Shown here: positions 1 through 22,100 of the stretch, one piece after another
Layout of the letters: each line of letters opens with the position of its first letter
How positions within the stretch are numbered: the first letter of the stretch is position 1
Source of the DNA: Bretschneidera sinensis
Taxonomy: Eukaryota > Streptophyta > Magnoliopsida > Brassicales > Akaniaceae
Length of the DNA: 64,000 bases
Assembly: GCA_023935145.1 (NCBI GenBank)
Contig: CM043697.1
Location: 54,414,001-54,478,000 of the forward strand
Reading direction: 5' to 3'
Notes under the pieces: generated by a model
What the model was told of the DNA's origin: nothing
Database searches by the model: none
The model's input: only the letters and a program-made list of their open reading frames with translations
Translations under genes and position numbers: made by a program

Positions 1-9677
<9,677 letters not shown>

Positions 9678-9688
<11 letters not shown>

Positions 9689-10140
9689 TATGATCCTCAA
9701 TGGAAAGCCAGTTACGTAAACTTAGACTGGTTCCAAGAAATGAAAGTAGAACTTCAGCAACAAAACGAGCTTTGTTGAAGACGATGTATAAAAAAGTAAT
9801 TGCAACAAGAAATAGGCGCCGAATTTTGTGAAACGGAAAAAACCGATCTGGGTACGAAAATTTTACGATAAAATATGATAATCTTGACGGAAATTGAATT
9901 TGGTGAATTGAAACGCAGAGTTGTTGTCGTTTTACTTGTTCTTCTTCTTCCTCCTTGGTGTTCGCTTTGGTGTTGACGTTGTTTTCTTTTGGTATTGTTT
10001 GGTTTGTGGAGGTGACGTTGCTAGTTGCTACAACTCCCTTCGAATTCGCCATTTTTGCGGAGGTGATCATCGCTGGCGCTCACTCTCGACCCTCGACACG
10101 TTTTTAGCGGAGAGACTTTTGAGTTTATGCCCATGACCCG
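9678..10140 (-). promoter_or_regulatory. Myosin 5' leader and long overlapping upstream ORF
   Basis: Upstream of the myosin ATG (9686-9688) the minus strand has an open frame from an ATG at 10068-10070, with a second in-frame ATG about 18 nt later. It stays open past the myosin ATG in another frame. After the exon 1-exon 2 splice it would end a few codons into exon 2. The predicted peptide is lysine- and glutamate-rich at first, then hydrophobic, and matches nothing I know. A TATA-like stretch (TATATGTATCC on the minus strand) lies at about 10190-10200. A transcript starting near 10160 would contain this ORF; one starting below 10050 would not. The transcription start is not known. Confidence 0.4.
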
Positions 10141-11403
10141 AACCGGAAAAGAAAAAGAAAGATAAATTACAGTTAGATGCAGTAGGTTCGGATACATATA
10201 CGACTAAATTTTAAATTTTTAAAAAACAACAATGTAATTGTTTAAGAACGTTATCTAAAACTATAAGAATTATTATTTTTTGAAATCTTGGGTATAAGTC
10301 ACATTTTGAATTCAATGATATAATGTTATCATTTAATTTGGTTTTTTAATATTTGTATATATTGTAAATTGTATTTATAATTTATATGAAAATTTGGAGA
10401 AAATGATATATTTTAAAAACTTAGTATATACTTGTATTTATAATCAAACTTTAATCATATAATTACAATTTAACTAAAAATTTATGCATTTGGTTCATTA
10501 ATTTCACCTAAAATCTATTAAAAATAGACTAAATTAATTTAAGTCTAATCTTAACCTCACGTTTTATCTCACTATATTAATCCGGTGGCGGTGGTGATGG
10601 GTTTAACAAATTCTACTTCTTAAACAAAATTATACCTAACTTTATTTGTTAATTCCAAATCTATCCAAAATATGTAAATCCCATCATTATTTTCTCTTCC
10701 CCTCCCTCATTTCACTTTTCTTACGTGATTTCCTCGTTATGTGTTAATTATTTTCGCTTTGTCGATCCTAAGCCAAAGATTTTAAAACGATATTTGATAA
10801 CTGATTTAAATAAATATTAAAAAATTACTTTAATCTTCATTTAAATTGATTTTCAAACCACACTTAAATTACTTTTATTTACTTTCACTTATAACTAGTT
10901 ATATGCATGTGGGTTGCACTAGTAAATTTGTTTTTAAGATAATCTTTTGGAGCAAATATATCTACTTAAATTCTTTCTAATATTAGAAGACAAAAATAAC
11001 CGAAAAGAGTTGAACATTTTTTTTTCCCCTCCAATTTCATTACAATATGCATACAGTAACAATTTAAACACTTCTAGTCCAAATGGCTCCAAAAAAGGAA
11101 TTCATTTAAAAAGCAATAAGTCCTTTTTAAAAGACGATAGTTTCCATAAGAAAATGATAATAACTTTTTTTTTTTTTGTTGTATGAATTCGCAAATCAAA
11201 TAATTCTAATTTGCGTTTTTACTTCGTTTCTATAATTTTTTTCCAGTTTTTTTTTTTCTATCACGTGAAAGAGAGAAATAATGGTAAAATCATTTTTCAG
11301 GGATTAGATTGGACACTAAGTAGTATGTACTGTAAGTTAAAATGAATGGTGCGCCTCTCTACCAACTTGTATGAAGATCTATTACCTATCCAGTGGATTA
11401 ATA
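10141..11403. other. AT-rich spacer
   Basis: No coding frame with recognisable similarity was found. The stretch consists of AT-rich sequence with homopolymer runs and short fragments of simple repeat. I see no RNA gene. Confidence 0.6.
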
Positions 11404-12543
11404 TTTACTCCCTTTTATCTTATTTATTTCGACAAATATTTAATTTAAAATATTTCATATTATTTATATATTTTGAAAAGTCAATATTCAATTTTAATTA
11501 AATTTTTTAAATTACCTTTAAGTTTATTTTTAACTTTAAATGTAAATATTACCCTCAATTAAAATATCAATGTTATTTTTTACCCTACTTCTTTTTAAAA
11601 GCAATTTATACTCTCAATTACAAATTGGTCATGTAAAAGATATGCGTCTCATTTAAACCCTAAAATTTATCATAATCTTTAAAAAAATAAAAAAGTAAAA
11701 TAAAATCAAACAGGGTAAATTCTGACCAACAAGAACCCAAAAAAGTACTCATCTATCATTTAATTCTCAGTTGTCAATTCTCTATTTCTCTTTTCAATCA
11801 AAAACTCACTTTGATCTCCTCTTTTTGTTTTCATTGTTTTTTTTTTCTTCTTTTTGTTTTCATTGTCTTCTCTTTCAAAAACTACTTCTATTATGGCAAA
11901 AAAATAGAGGATTTACAAACTGACATAGTGAATATATCAGATGAAAACTCAAGGAGAAGGGGTTGCTCTGTTTCAATTTTTTATTAGACTAGAAGAAGAG
12001 GTAGAGTGGCATTTCTGATTCAGTTTTCGATTACACAAGAAGAAGAGGTGGAACGGTGTTTCTGTTTCAGTGGTACAAAGGAATAGTAAGAGATGGAGTT
12101 GTTTGGTTTGATTTGATTTTACTTTTTACCTTGTTTGGTTTTATTTTTTTTTTTATTTAATTTAATTTTTTTTTTTATTTTTTTTAAGATTAAGATGAGT
12201 TTTAGGGTTTAAATGAGGCACATGTCTCTCACATGTTCAATTTCGTTAGAAAATCAATTAACCAGAAAGTATTTATTGCATCCAATTTACAATTAAGAGT
12301 ATAAATTGCTTATAAATAAAAATGAGGGTAAAAAAATGCCACTAACCCTTCAATTGAAGGTAATATTTACATTTAAGCCTTATTTTTATAATAAACTACT
12401 CTTTAAGTCTAGGTATTAAATAAAAGTAGTTCTAAAAAGTAAGTTTTAATTTAAAGAGTTGTAGTTATTTATGTCTTCTTAAAAAATTGTGTTTTCTATA
12501 CATACCAACATACCAAAATAAAATGGGACAAATGAAGTATTAT
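11404..12543. mobile_element. Foldback / long-TIR MITE-like element
   Basis: The two ends are inverted copies of each other. The left arm (about 11404-11690) matches the reverse complement of the right arm (about 12185-12543) in several blocks. These include TTAAATGTAAATATTACC, AAGCAATTTATACTCT and TCATTTAAACCCTAAAA. The outermost bases (TACTCCCTTTTATCTTATTT against TACTTCATTTGTCCCATTTT) resemble degenerate Stowaway/Mariner-type ends. About 490 bp separate the arms, with no transposase. A long-TIR MITE or a small Mutator-type derivative are both possible. The right edge runs into a TA/CA simple repeat (12540-12571). Confidence 0.7.
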
Positions 12544-12571
12544 ATATATACACACACACATACATATATAT

Positions 12572-15547
12572 ATTAGAATGCAATGTTTTTTATCTGATTG
12601 GTGAATACAATGTTAGATTAATGATATTGTAACACACATCATGCCATTTAATAGATTTTAGAACTATTTAAAACATATTTAACAATGTAATGCTATAAAA
12701 TATATTTCTAACCAAATTGAAAGATCTTTATGAAAAAAATGCATATTTTTGTATGATAAATATATGATACTCAAGAAATAATACTACTATATAATAATCT
12801 TTAACATGTGTATCACTTTTCAAATAATTTATAATTAATGAAAAAAATATTTTTTCAATTAATAGATCTAATAATAAGATTGTTCAAATTAATGTATTAA
12901 TAATTATTTTTATTTTGATGATTTATCCCACTTTTTTTTACACTAACTAGACATAGTTTATAAGAAAAATTATTTAGATATATTTTAGTACATATATAAT
13001 AATAATATAATATAGCTACTCATGATACGGTCTCATCGTATGAAAATTTGAAAAATGATGCTTCGGCACTCTCGCTCCGACTCCATCTTTCACTCTATGC
13101 ATCGCTCTATAAGATCACAACTTGGTAACCTAGAACTGCAAAATATAGCAAGATTTAGTGATTGTCTATGATGTGGTTTATAGGGACATATTTATAGATT
13201 GGTTGTTTATTCTATTTTAGATGAATAATATAATCTTTTACGGACTAAGTTGTCTGGGTTATGTGATAGCACTGTAGAGTTATATTGTGATTAAATCAGT
13301 CAATGTAATTGTATATATCATCAATCACTTCATGCAACAAAAAAAAAAAATCAAGCATTAAGGGGAATGAAAGGAAACTTGTACTACTATCAACACTTAG
13401 TAATTCTGCCAAAGAACAAAGCAACTCAACATAGTCTCAAATTCAATAAAGAAAAGACATAGAGAGGAAGAAAAAGAAAAACAATATACTGCTAAAGCAA
13501 TATGAGTTGGTATCTTTTGTGGCTACCAAATTACACAAAAACTCATATTTTGAAATTTTATTCTTTGCTTCCAGCCAAAGTTGCATAAAGGAGAAAAAAG
13601 TTCTACCATTGCAAAATAAAGGTTAAACCATTATGAAGACTAAAAAAACATAATAAACATAATTGTTTATAAGATTTAAAATAGCGAAAAATATTACATA
13701 ATATTTCAAAGAAAAGATTGAATTTAGACCTAAATCACTTGCAATAATTTTTTTTTTCTTTTGTGAACCATTAAAGACAACAAAATTCTCTTTCTCAAAA
13801 CATGTGGTAATACTATGGCTAGAATTTTTGCATGATGTGCATGTTTTAATATCAAGAGTCTCTTTCACATTTCACTTAGTTGAACCTGTTAAGCATAATT
13901 CAAGTTCTAGGTGAGAATTCATTCAATTCTACTAATCAAAAAGCTCTTATTCAGTTGAACATGTTAAGCATATTACATAAAAGCACATTGCTTGATTAAT
14001 AAATGATAATCAAGCTTTTGAACATGGGAGATGATAAGAAGCATAACGAACATTTGATTATGTATCTTAAGTTCAAATATCATCAGTTTAGTTTGTATTT
14101 GTTTCAAAAGAAAATATGTGTAATGTTTTAGATGTGCTTGTATATATTTTGTGTAAATGTTTTTGTATAAAGTTATTTATGACCACGACATTGTGGTTGA
14201 ATTGAAAATGGGCTAGAAACTAAATGATGACAATTATAGTATTTGTCACTATAGGATTCAATATGTCTTTGAAGAACAAGAGGCTAAAGAGACTCAGTTC
14301 AGAATCATAGAAGAGTTTGAGCAAAGATCCTCTCCTTAACACATAAGAGATCAAGAGATATATCAAGCTAGCTTGAAACAATGTGTAGGTTTCGTAGTTG
14401 AAGGCTAATATAACAAGGTGTGCAAGGTCCAACGATCTATACAACCATCTAGACATTGGTCTCATAGTATGGATCTAGCATCTATGGTCTTTGATAATCT
14501 TTATGAACATGTACATATGGCTTAAATTACTTAATAATGCATTGGTTAAGAATGCATGTAGATTTATAATTGGAATAAAAAATAATGGAGGGAATAGTTA
14601 TGCAACTATTGCAACTCCTCCTCCCCATCTTCACATTATCTCTCCACATGTTGGTTTAGTAACCAACTTAGAAAAAGCCAATTAATGGGCTATTTTAGTA
14701 TGTAAATGAAAACGTACAATGCATGGTGAGAGCTATAACACATTTTTTGGTAGTGAGAGAAACTTCATTTTTCTTCTTAGAGTGAGAACAATGAGGAGAA
14801 GACACAGAGAAGAGTCTGTGTATTAAAGGATTTTCCGGTCAAAAAGGTAAGAGATTAAATATGTTATGTTATCTCTTTTACATTTACTATCTATATAACT
14901 TTATCAATAATCAATAAGGAATCAAATTATTAATTTTCAATGACTAACCTATCTAACAAAGTCTCTCAAACTTGTGTGGGAACAAAAAAATTTCTTGATA
15001 AATGCATTTATACTCTCTGACCTACCAATAGTTGTCATCCCTCTAGAAAAGTAACAATGAAGATATGCTTTCACCCAAATTTGGCATGTTTATTGTCATG
15101 CATATTACACTTCCCAACTACTAATACTATTGATTCTAAAATTCCTCAAGTGTATCTAATATGTATAGCATATGAAATTTAGCACACCATTTTGAGTATT
15201 GATTGCGAAGGATGAATGTAAACCAACCATTGAATTTTGAAGTATTATCTGATAAAAAAGAAATGTTTGTTATAATTGTTGCTGCCATCCATGGATCTTA
15301 ATCGATTATGATTGTCTTGAGTGACTTTTTTATTTATTAAAGAGACAAAAACAATTATGAGCATTGAAACCACATTTTGAAGAGTTTAGATTAATATGTG
15401 GCATGACTCAAATGGAAGAAGAACCATTCAAGGAGCTTTTTAGTGGGAGAAGAAACGTAAAGTTTTTGTAATATTCTTTTATTTGCGTGTCTTTATTTTT
15501 TTTGCAGTGTTGTATACTTATATGTAGCAATAAGTACAAAGTTAGTT
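12572..15547. other. Gene-poor spacer
   Basis: No convincing exon, RNA gene or retroelement domain was seen. Open frames at 13623-13868 (minus) and 14220-14465 (minus) have no family resemblance and look like chance. A polypurine-rich leader-like segment near 14740-14830 could come from an old LTR, but I could not pair it with another copy. Confidence 0.45.
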
Positions 15548-16321
15548 TGCATTGTGATTGAGAGTTAAAATAATTGAAGGGTTTTTAATGGAATGGAATA
15601 TAATGGAAAGTAAGGTAAAATGATGTGGTTAACCTCCATGCTTGAATGTTACAATAAAAAAAAGGAAGAGAAAAGAGAGTAATGTAATCTTCTTTGTTTG
15701 GTTAGAGGACGAAAGGGAATGAAATGTTTAAGTTATAATGAAAAAGTTACACAAATATTCTTTATTATTAATTATAAAAAAAACTGAATAAATATAGTTT
15801 TAGTTTTTCAGGTCAAAGTTAATAAATAAAGATTACATTACCTCCACAAACTTTCAAATTGAGAGAACTTCAAATGTGAGGTTTTAGAGATAATAGGAAG
15901 TTATCAAGGAACTCTTTAATTTTATTATCATATTTAGGAAAAAAAAATCTCCAAAACAAGGAGATATAACCCTGCATTAGAGAGTGATTGGAGAAAATGA
16001 AGGGTTTTTAAAGGAAAGGAGAGTGAAGGAAGGTTGAAGTGTTTCCCTTATTAGGGAGTTTTATAAAGTAAATGAGAGTAAAAAGGGTAAATAAGCTCAT
16101 TTTCTATGAAGACCCTGCAAACTCCCAATTCGGATTGTTAAAAAATTGAAAGGTTGGGGTTTTTGAGAGTTATATGAAACCCCTAAAACCTTTCACCCTT
16201 ATGAAAAGAAAACTCCCAAACATAACTTTCAATTAACCCTTCATTATCTTTCCTTTACTTAACCATAAAAAATCATTTCTATTCCATTCTCTCCAATTAC
16301 TCCCTTCCAAACACACTGTTA
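15548..16321. mobile_element. Possible MITE-like region with degenerate inverted ends
   Basis: GGAATGGAATA-type sequence near 15590 and GGAGAAAATGAAGGG near 15990 recur in inverted form near 16230-16310 (TTCCATTCTCTCCAATTACTC and CCCTTCATTATC). A TTTGTTTGGTTAGAGGA stretch near 15695 and TCCAAACACACTG at the right end resemble the ends of hAT-type MITEs. The pairing is weak and may reflect two nested elements. No protein is encoded. Confidence 0.35.
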
Positions 16322-17400
16322 GTCATTATAAAATTTTGCATTTGAGTTAAATGCTAATTACTCGTTTGGTCTAACTCGTGATTCTGCTTTAGAGATTCAA
16401 AAATGATTTTAAAGCAGTTTTGAGTATAATCACTTTTGAGTAAAAGTTATTTGGTATTTAATAAAAAATGTATTAAAATTGTTGATAAGTTAATTGGTGC
16501 ATTTGGTTATTAAGTTGTAAAAGAATTTTTAAATGTGAAAATTATTAAAAAAGATATATAAGGATCATTTGACTATTTGAATGTCTTTTATTTTTATCAA
16601 ATTGATTTTAGTAACCGTATAATTAAAAATATTAATTTTAATCGTAATAAAATAAGATAAATTTAAATAAAAACAATAATAGTAATATAATAATATAAAT
16701 CAAGATAATAATAATTTTTTGATAAGTATCAAGACAATAATATTTAACATATAATGATTAAATTATCGATATTAATAATTAAACTAACAATAATTTAAAT
16801 TTTAATAATTAAATAATAACAACAATAATTATAATTCTTATTTATATAGTGGTAAATACCCTTCATAGTTAAAGACAATTTAGGAAGTTAAATTATACCA
16901 AATCTAATTCTAGAATGAAAAGTATAAAGCTCAATTTTCGATTTTGCTTTTAAATCAATTTTTTTGTAAGTTATTAATTAATACAAAAGTTTGACCTGAC
17001 TTATCTTGTTTAACGCCAAAATCTATTTGAGGTCAAACAAACACTAATTATTAGTGAAAGTGGATAAGTAATACTCAACCATTTGCCTTTTGAACAAAGG
17101 TTATCTTTTGGGAGGAAAGACGTAAAGAAAACTCAATTTACAAATTGAAATTTAGACACGGTGTATTTGTGGGTCCGGTTTAATCTGATCACTATCCGTC
17201 ATTATCGGATATTTTTGTTAATAAAATTTTAAAATATTATCAATTAATATATTTTTAAAAAATTAACAATCAAATTTTTAGGTCTTGAGAATCTGTAGAT
17301 CACCGTACACTCTTTCAATCCGGTGAAGAAACTTCTTCGCACACAATGCCACCTGTCATAAAACTGTAGTTTTTTTAGACTTTGTTATTTTCATTATCAT
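16322..17400. other. AT-rich spacer upstream of the F-box gene
   Basis: Mostly A/T runs and simple AAT-type repeats (16620-16860). No gene is recognisable. Confidence 0.5.
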
Positions 17401-17927
17401 AATATCTGAAAAACTTGCCTAGCAAGAAAGTTTCAAAGCACAACACCGATCTCTGTTCCTCATTTCTATATAGAAAAAGAAGAAAAAAAAGCGCATATTC
17501 ATACCTTTCCAAACATCGCCGAAGAGAATCAAGAGATAGATAAGTAGAGACTGAGAGAGAGAGAATGGAATTGATTCATATTTTTTCACTGAGTTAGAGA
17601 GGGAATTGATTCATATTTTCTCCGAGACAGATGGAATTGATTCAGTTTATCGGTGGAAGATTTTGATTTTAGCTCGAGTTTTCTGTATATTTTTACATAC
17701 ATAGAGAGAGATGATTTGTATAATCTGAATTCAGAGAGAGAGAAACACAGAGAATTGCTTCGCATCATCGCATCATCAGAATTGCTTGATTGATCCAAAT
17801 CACCGGAGGCTTACATTTCAGAGAGAGAGATTTTTGCATGTTTGTTGAGATAGACGGTGATAGCAGATTTTAAGATCGGCATATCAAGATTTTAAAGAGA
17901 GAAAGAGGAGGGAGAAACAGAGTGAAA
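17401..17927 (+). promoter_or_regulatory. Promoter and GA-rich 5' leader of the F-box/kelch gene
   Basis: A TATA-like TCTATATAGAAAA lies at about 17466. The leader is rich in GAGAGA tracts (about 17552-17564, 17703-17745, 17820-17830, 17895-17915), common in plant 5' UTRs. The 12-mer GGAATTGATTCA occurs three times (17567-17578, 17602-17613, 17633-17644). An upstream ATG at 17565 opens a 10-codon frame ending at 17597. Transcription start is inferred, not shown. Confidence 0.5.
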
Positions 17928-19136
17928 ATGCCTTTGCCTCCATCTTCTTCATCGTCATCAAGACCACAACCAGAACTTCAAATCCATGAAACCCTAACCC
18001 TAATTCCCGGCTTCCCAAACGACATTGCAGCTTTAATCCTTTCCTTTATCCCGAACTCGCACCAATCGCGACTCAAATTGACCAGCAAATCATGGTACAC
18101 CTTCTTTTCATCCAAAACCCTAATCTCTCTCCGCTCCAAGCACAACCGTTTCTCTCACCTCCTATGCATCTTCCCTGAGGACCCCTTAGTCTCCTCACCT
18201 TACCTCTTCGACCCGGAGCATCTCGCATGGCGAGCACTACCGCCCATGCCCTGCAACCCTTCCGTGTTCGGCCTCTGCAACTTCACCTCCGTAGCCCTCG
18301 GGCCCCACCTCTACATCCTCGGTGGCTCCCTCTTCGACGCCCGCTCCTATCCTTTGGACCGTCCCATGCCCTCCTCATCTGCATTTCGTTACAATTTCTT
18401 GACGTCCTCATGGGACTGCATCGCGCCGATGCTGTCCCCGAGGGGCAGCTTTGCGTGCGCCGCGGTGCCCGATTCGGACCAGATCATCGTGGCCGGAGGT
18501 GGGTCTAGACACTCACTGTTTGGTGCCGCGGGGAGTAGGATGAGTTCTGTCGAGAGGTATGATGTTCGGAGGGATGAGTGGGTGGCATTGGATGGGTTGC
18601 CTAGCTTTAGAGCTGGGTGTGTGGGGTTCTTAGTGGGGGATGGGGAGGAGAGGGAGTTTTGGGTGATGGGTGGGTACGGGGAATCTAGGACTGTGTCGGG
18701 GGTGTTTCCGGTGGATGTTTACTATAGGGATGCTTTAGCGATGGAGTTGAAGAAGAAAGATGGTTGCAAGTGGAGGGAGGTTGGAGATATGTGGGGGGAA
18801 GGGGAGAGGGCCAGGCTTGGGAAGATTGTTGTTGTTGAGGACAAAGATGGCGGCGGGCCTGCTGTTTTCATGCTCGATGACAATGATATCTTTAGGTAAT
18901 TTCGTTTTTGGTTTTGAATTTTTTTTGAAGACCGTGCTTCGTTTATTAACGTATTATGTGAATAGTTTTTTTTGTTTAAATGAGCAATTGGTTCTAATAT
19001 AATTGAAGTGATTCATTTGGTGGTTAATTTTTTTTAGTTTATGAACTGAATGCTGACTATTTGCCTGCATATTACTGAAATAACTGATAAGAATACGTTA
19101 GATTCGTAGTGGAATGTTAAGGTATAAAATTCAAAC

Positions 19137-19189
<53 letters not shown>

Positions 19190-22100
19190 CATCGTGTGCG
19201 TGTGCGTGTGCTTGTGGGAGGCATAGAATTAATTTGATCACCAAAATCTGAAAAAGAAAAAGAGGTAAACTAACAGCAAACGCAAAACCAACCTGGATTA
19301 TGATTGTGTGAATAAAGGTCGTATCAATTTGTCCAATGTGATTGGTGTCCATGTTTGATGCCCTATCATAACTTTTCATAAAGCAACTTCCCTAAGTTAT
19401 CTTTTTGTCTCAATATTGGAGTTATAAAGGAATATCAGAAATCTCGTAAGTAGAACCAAATAGGTAATGTGAACTTATTGATTGGATGCACTAAATTTAC
19501 TTATACGTTTCTATCATGGCATATTATAATGTACTTCTGTGACCGAGTACTTGGCTTAAGGACAAACAATTGACTTGATTCAATTCCATAAGGTTGATAG
19601 ATCTGTTAGCCCTAATGTGCTTTAGGTTGGGCTTAATAAAATGCTTCTGAACTGTTTTGTAGTATCTATTTTTAGATAAAAGAACAAATGACCGATCGAA
19701 AAGAAAGATGGAAACATCGTAACTTTTATACATCATTATGCTCAATGCCCCTTGCATTTGATGGCAGTTGTAGAGAAGGAGAACTTCTAAACGTGTTAAG
19801 AATCTATGGGCATGTTTGGAAGTGGTTTTTGAAACTTGTTTTTAGTTTTCAAAAACTAAAATCAGTTTTCAAAAATTAAAATCAGTTTTCAAACATGTTT
19901 GGAAACACTTTTCAAAAGTAATTTTGTAATACAGTTTTCAAAAAACCAGTTTTCAAAACCAGTTTTCTGAAAACCCAAAATTAGTGTTTTTTGATATAAT
20001 TTTTGAAAAATAGCCATAAAATCAGTGTTTACTTCTCTGTTTCATTCTTCCTCCATGGTATATAAAAAATATTAAAATTTTGAAAATAAAATAATATTAA
20101 TTATTTTTAAGTATTTAGTAAATATGAGAAATAAAAATAATATAGATTTTAAATTTAAACTCAAAAATGAAAAAATTACAAAGTGTATAAAAACAATTTT
20201 CAAAATAAGATTATCCAAACAACATTTTACCGTTTTCTGTTTTGAAAATAGTTTTCGAGTTACAGTTATCCAAACATCTTTTCTTCAGAAAACATCATTT
20301 TCAGTTTTCATTTCCGAAAACAGTTTTCGAAAACTGTTACCCAAATATGCCCTACATTTTTTTTTTTGGTGATAGGTAAAGGAAAATATATATCAAAGGC
20401 ACCAAGAGGGTGCCACCCAAATTACAAAAATACTATTTACAAGATTAACAATGAAGCCTTTTTTTAATTGCTTTGAGCCTCTCAACCCACTCCAAGCTCA
20501 CACTTCATCTTGGATGGAACCGGCGATCACCAGATGGAGACCAACCACATTAAGAGGCAAATCCCATAATTGTCTAGTGAAAGTATACCCCAAAAGAAGT
20601 TGATAAACGGATTTGGCCTCCTCTTTGCAAAGATAACATCTATTCACCAAAACTTTTCCTCTTCTTTTGAAGATTGTCGACCCAAACAAAAAAGGCAATC
20701 TTTAAAGGAGCAAAAGTTTTCCAAATCTTCTTCCGAGGAAAGTTATCCGTACCCGTGCTCCCATGCAAAAGGAGTCTTATAGTATGATTTTACCTCTGTC
20801 ATAAAAAAAAGGTACTTCTCCGTCCCATAATGGCCATGTTTGGGGCTTCATGTAAGCCAACTTAAAGCAAGTTGGCTTAAATAGCGCCCCAAAAATGGCC
20901 AATATATGTCCTCATTTCCATTTTGGGATGTCCCATGGTAATTGTCCCCAATCAAAAGTCAAAGACTTTTATCATCAATCTTTCAATGATACCCTTCATT
21001 GTTACTCCAACTACTTAAGTGGTACAATTAATGCACGTTCATAATCTTTGAGCTTTTACAAAGGGGACATATTAATGGGACGGAGGGAGTTTGATTTTAC
21101 CTCAATACTTTCCACCCGAACTCAACCTCCAAATAACATCATGTTCATCAATCAATTTAACTTTTGCCATGTAGATATTTTCAAATAAGCTGCCGACACT
21201 TGCCACTTCCCAATCATGCGTGTTTTGACTCGATGTCCCACACAATTTCCTCATTATGGCAACTCACACAAGAGCTAACCATAGCCTCTTTGTGAATCTG
21301 TGGTTTTTAAGTGACGAGTTAAAGGAATAGAAGAGTAATTCTATTCACACACACTGTCTTTTACTCCTTTTACACACTCAAAAATATGCCTTTGGATCAT
21401 GCTTTTATAGAAAACTATGTTTCATACTCATGCTTCTTGTTTATTATGGAAAACTAAAACTCATTCTTGTTTATTCTGAAAACTATAGTTGAAATGCACC
21501 ATGTGGGGACATGCAATGGGTGTGAAAGGGAAGGGTGTGCAAATAGCTTAACATAAAGATATTTCCTTTTTGGTAAATTATATATGTATATATGGAGCAA
21601 CTTGATTTTCCAATTTGTTAAGCTGACAAGTGACAAGATGCCAAAGCAAACACCCATTGCTATGCGTTTCTGCAATATGTGTCCCCTGTTGCTAATCATC
21701 TTATTAGTTCAAAAGCTAATTTGGTGAAGCCCCATCGATCTTCTCTTTCCTTTACTTTTCCCAGAAATAGAAGGTATATTTTTTTTTTTGAAAAGAAACT
21801 TTTTTGCATGCTCTCCAATTTCGGAAACTGTAGCAAAAAAACTTGTTTAGTTGAACTGAAAATCAACAAAATTTAAAACGCTATATGTAAGAGGTGAGTT
21901 AAAGAATCATCAGCAGTTTTTTGTACTGAATCTTATGTGCCATTGGACAATTGAAAGTGATAAAGTCTTTCTGTGTTCAAGCAAATGATGTATATTATGA
22001 CAGACGTAGTCTTAGATTGTGATTTTTGCATGCTTATAAACTTGTTTGTAATCTTTGGTTATACACCATATAATATATGTCCAAATATGTTTTGGGCATG

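Noticed and set aside
14491..14685. Small plus-strand frame with a histidine/proline-rich tail
   Set aside because: No signal peptide, splice partner or family match; it is likely chance.
18227..18508. A 93-residue plus-strand frame inside F-box exon 1
   Set aside because: It is an out-of-frame shadow of the F-box/kelch coding sequence in GC-rich DNA.
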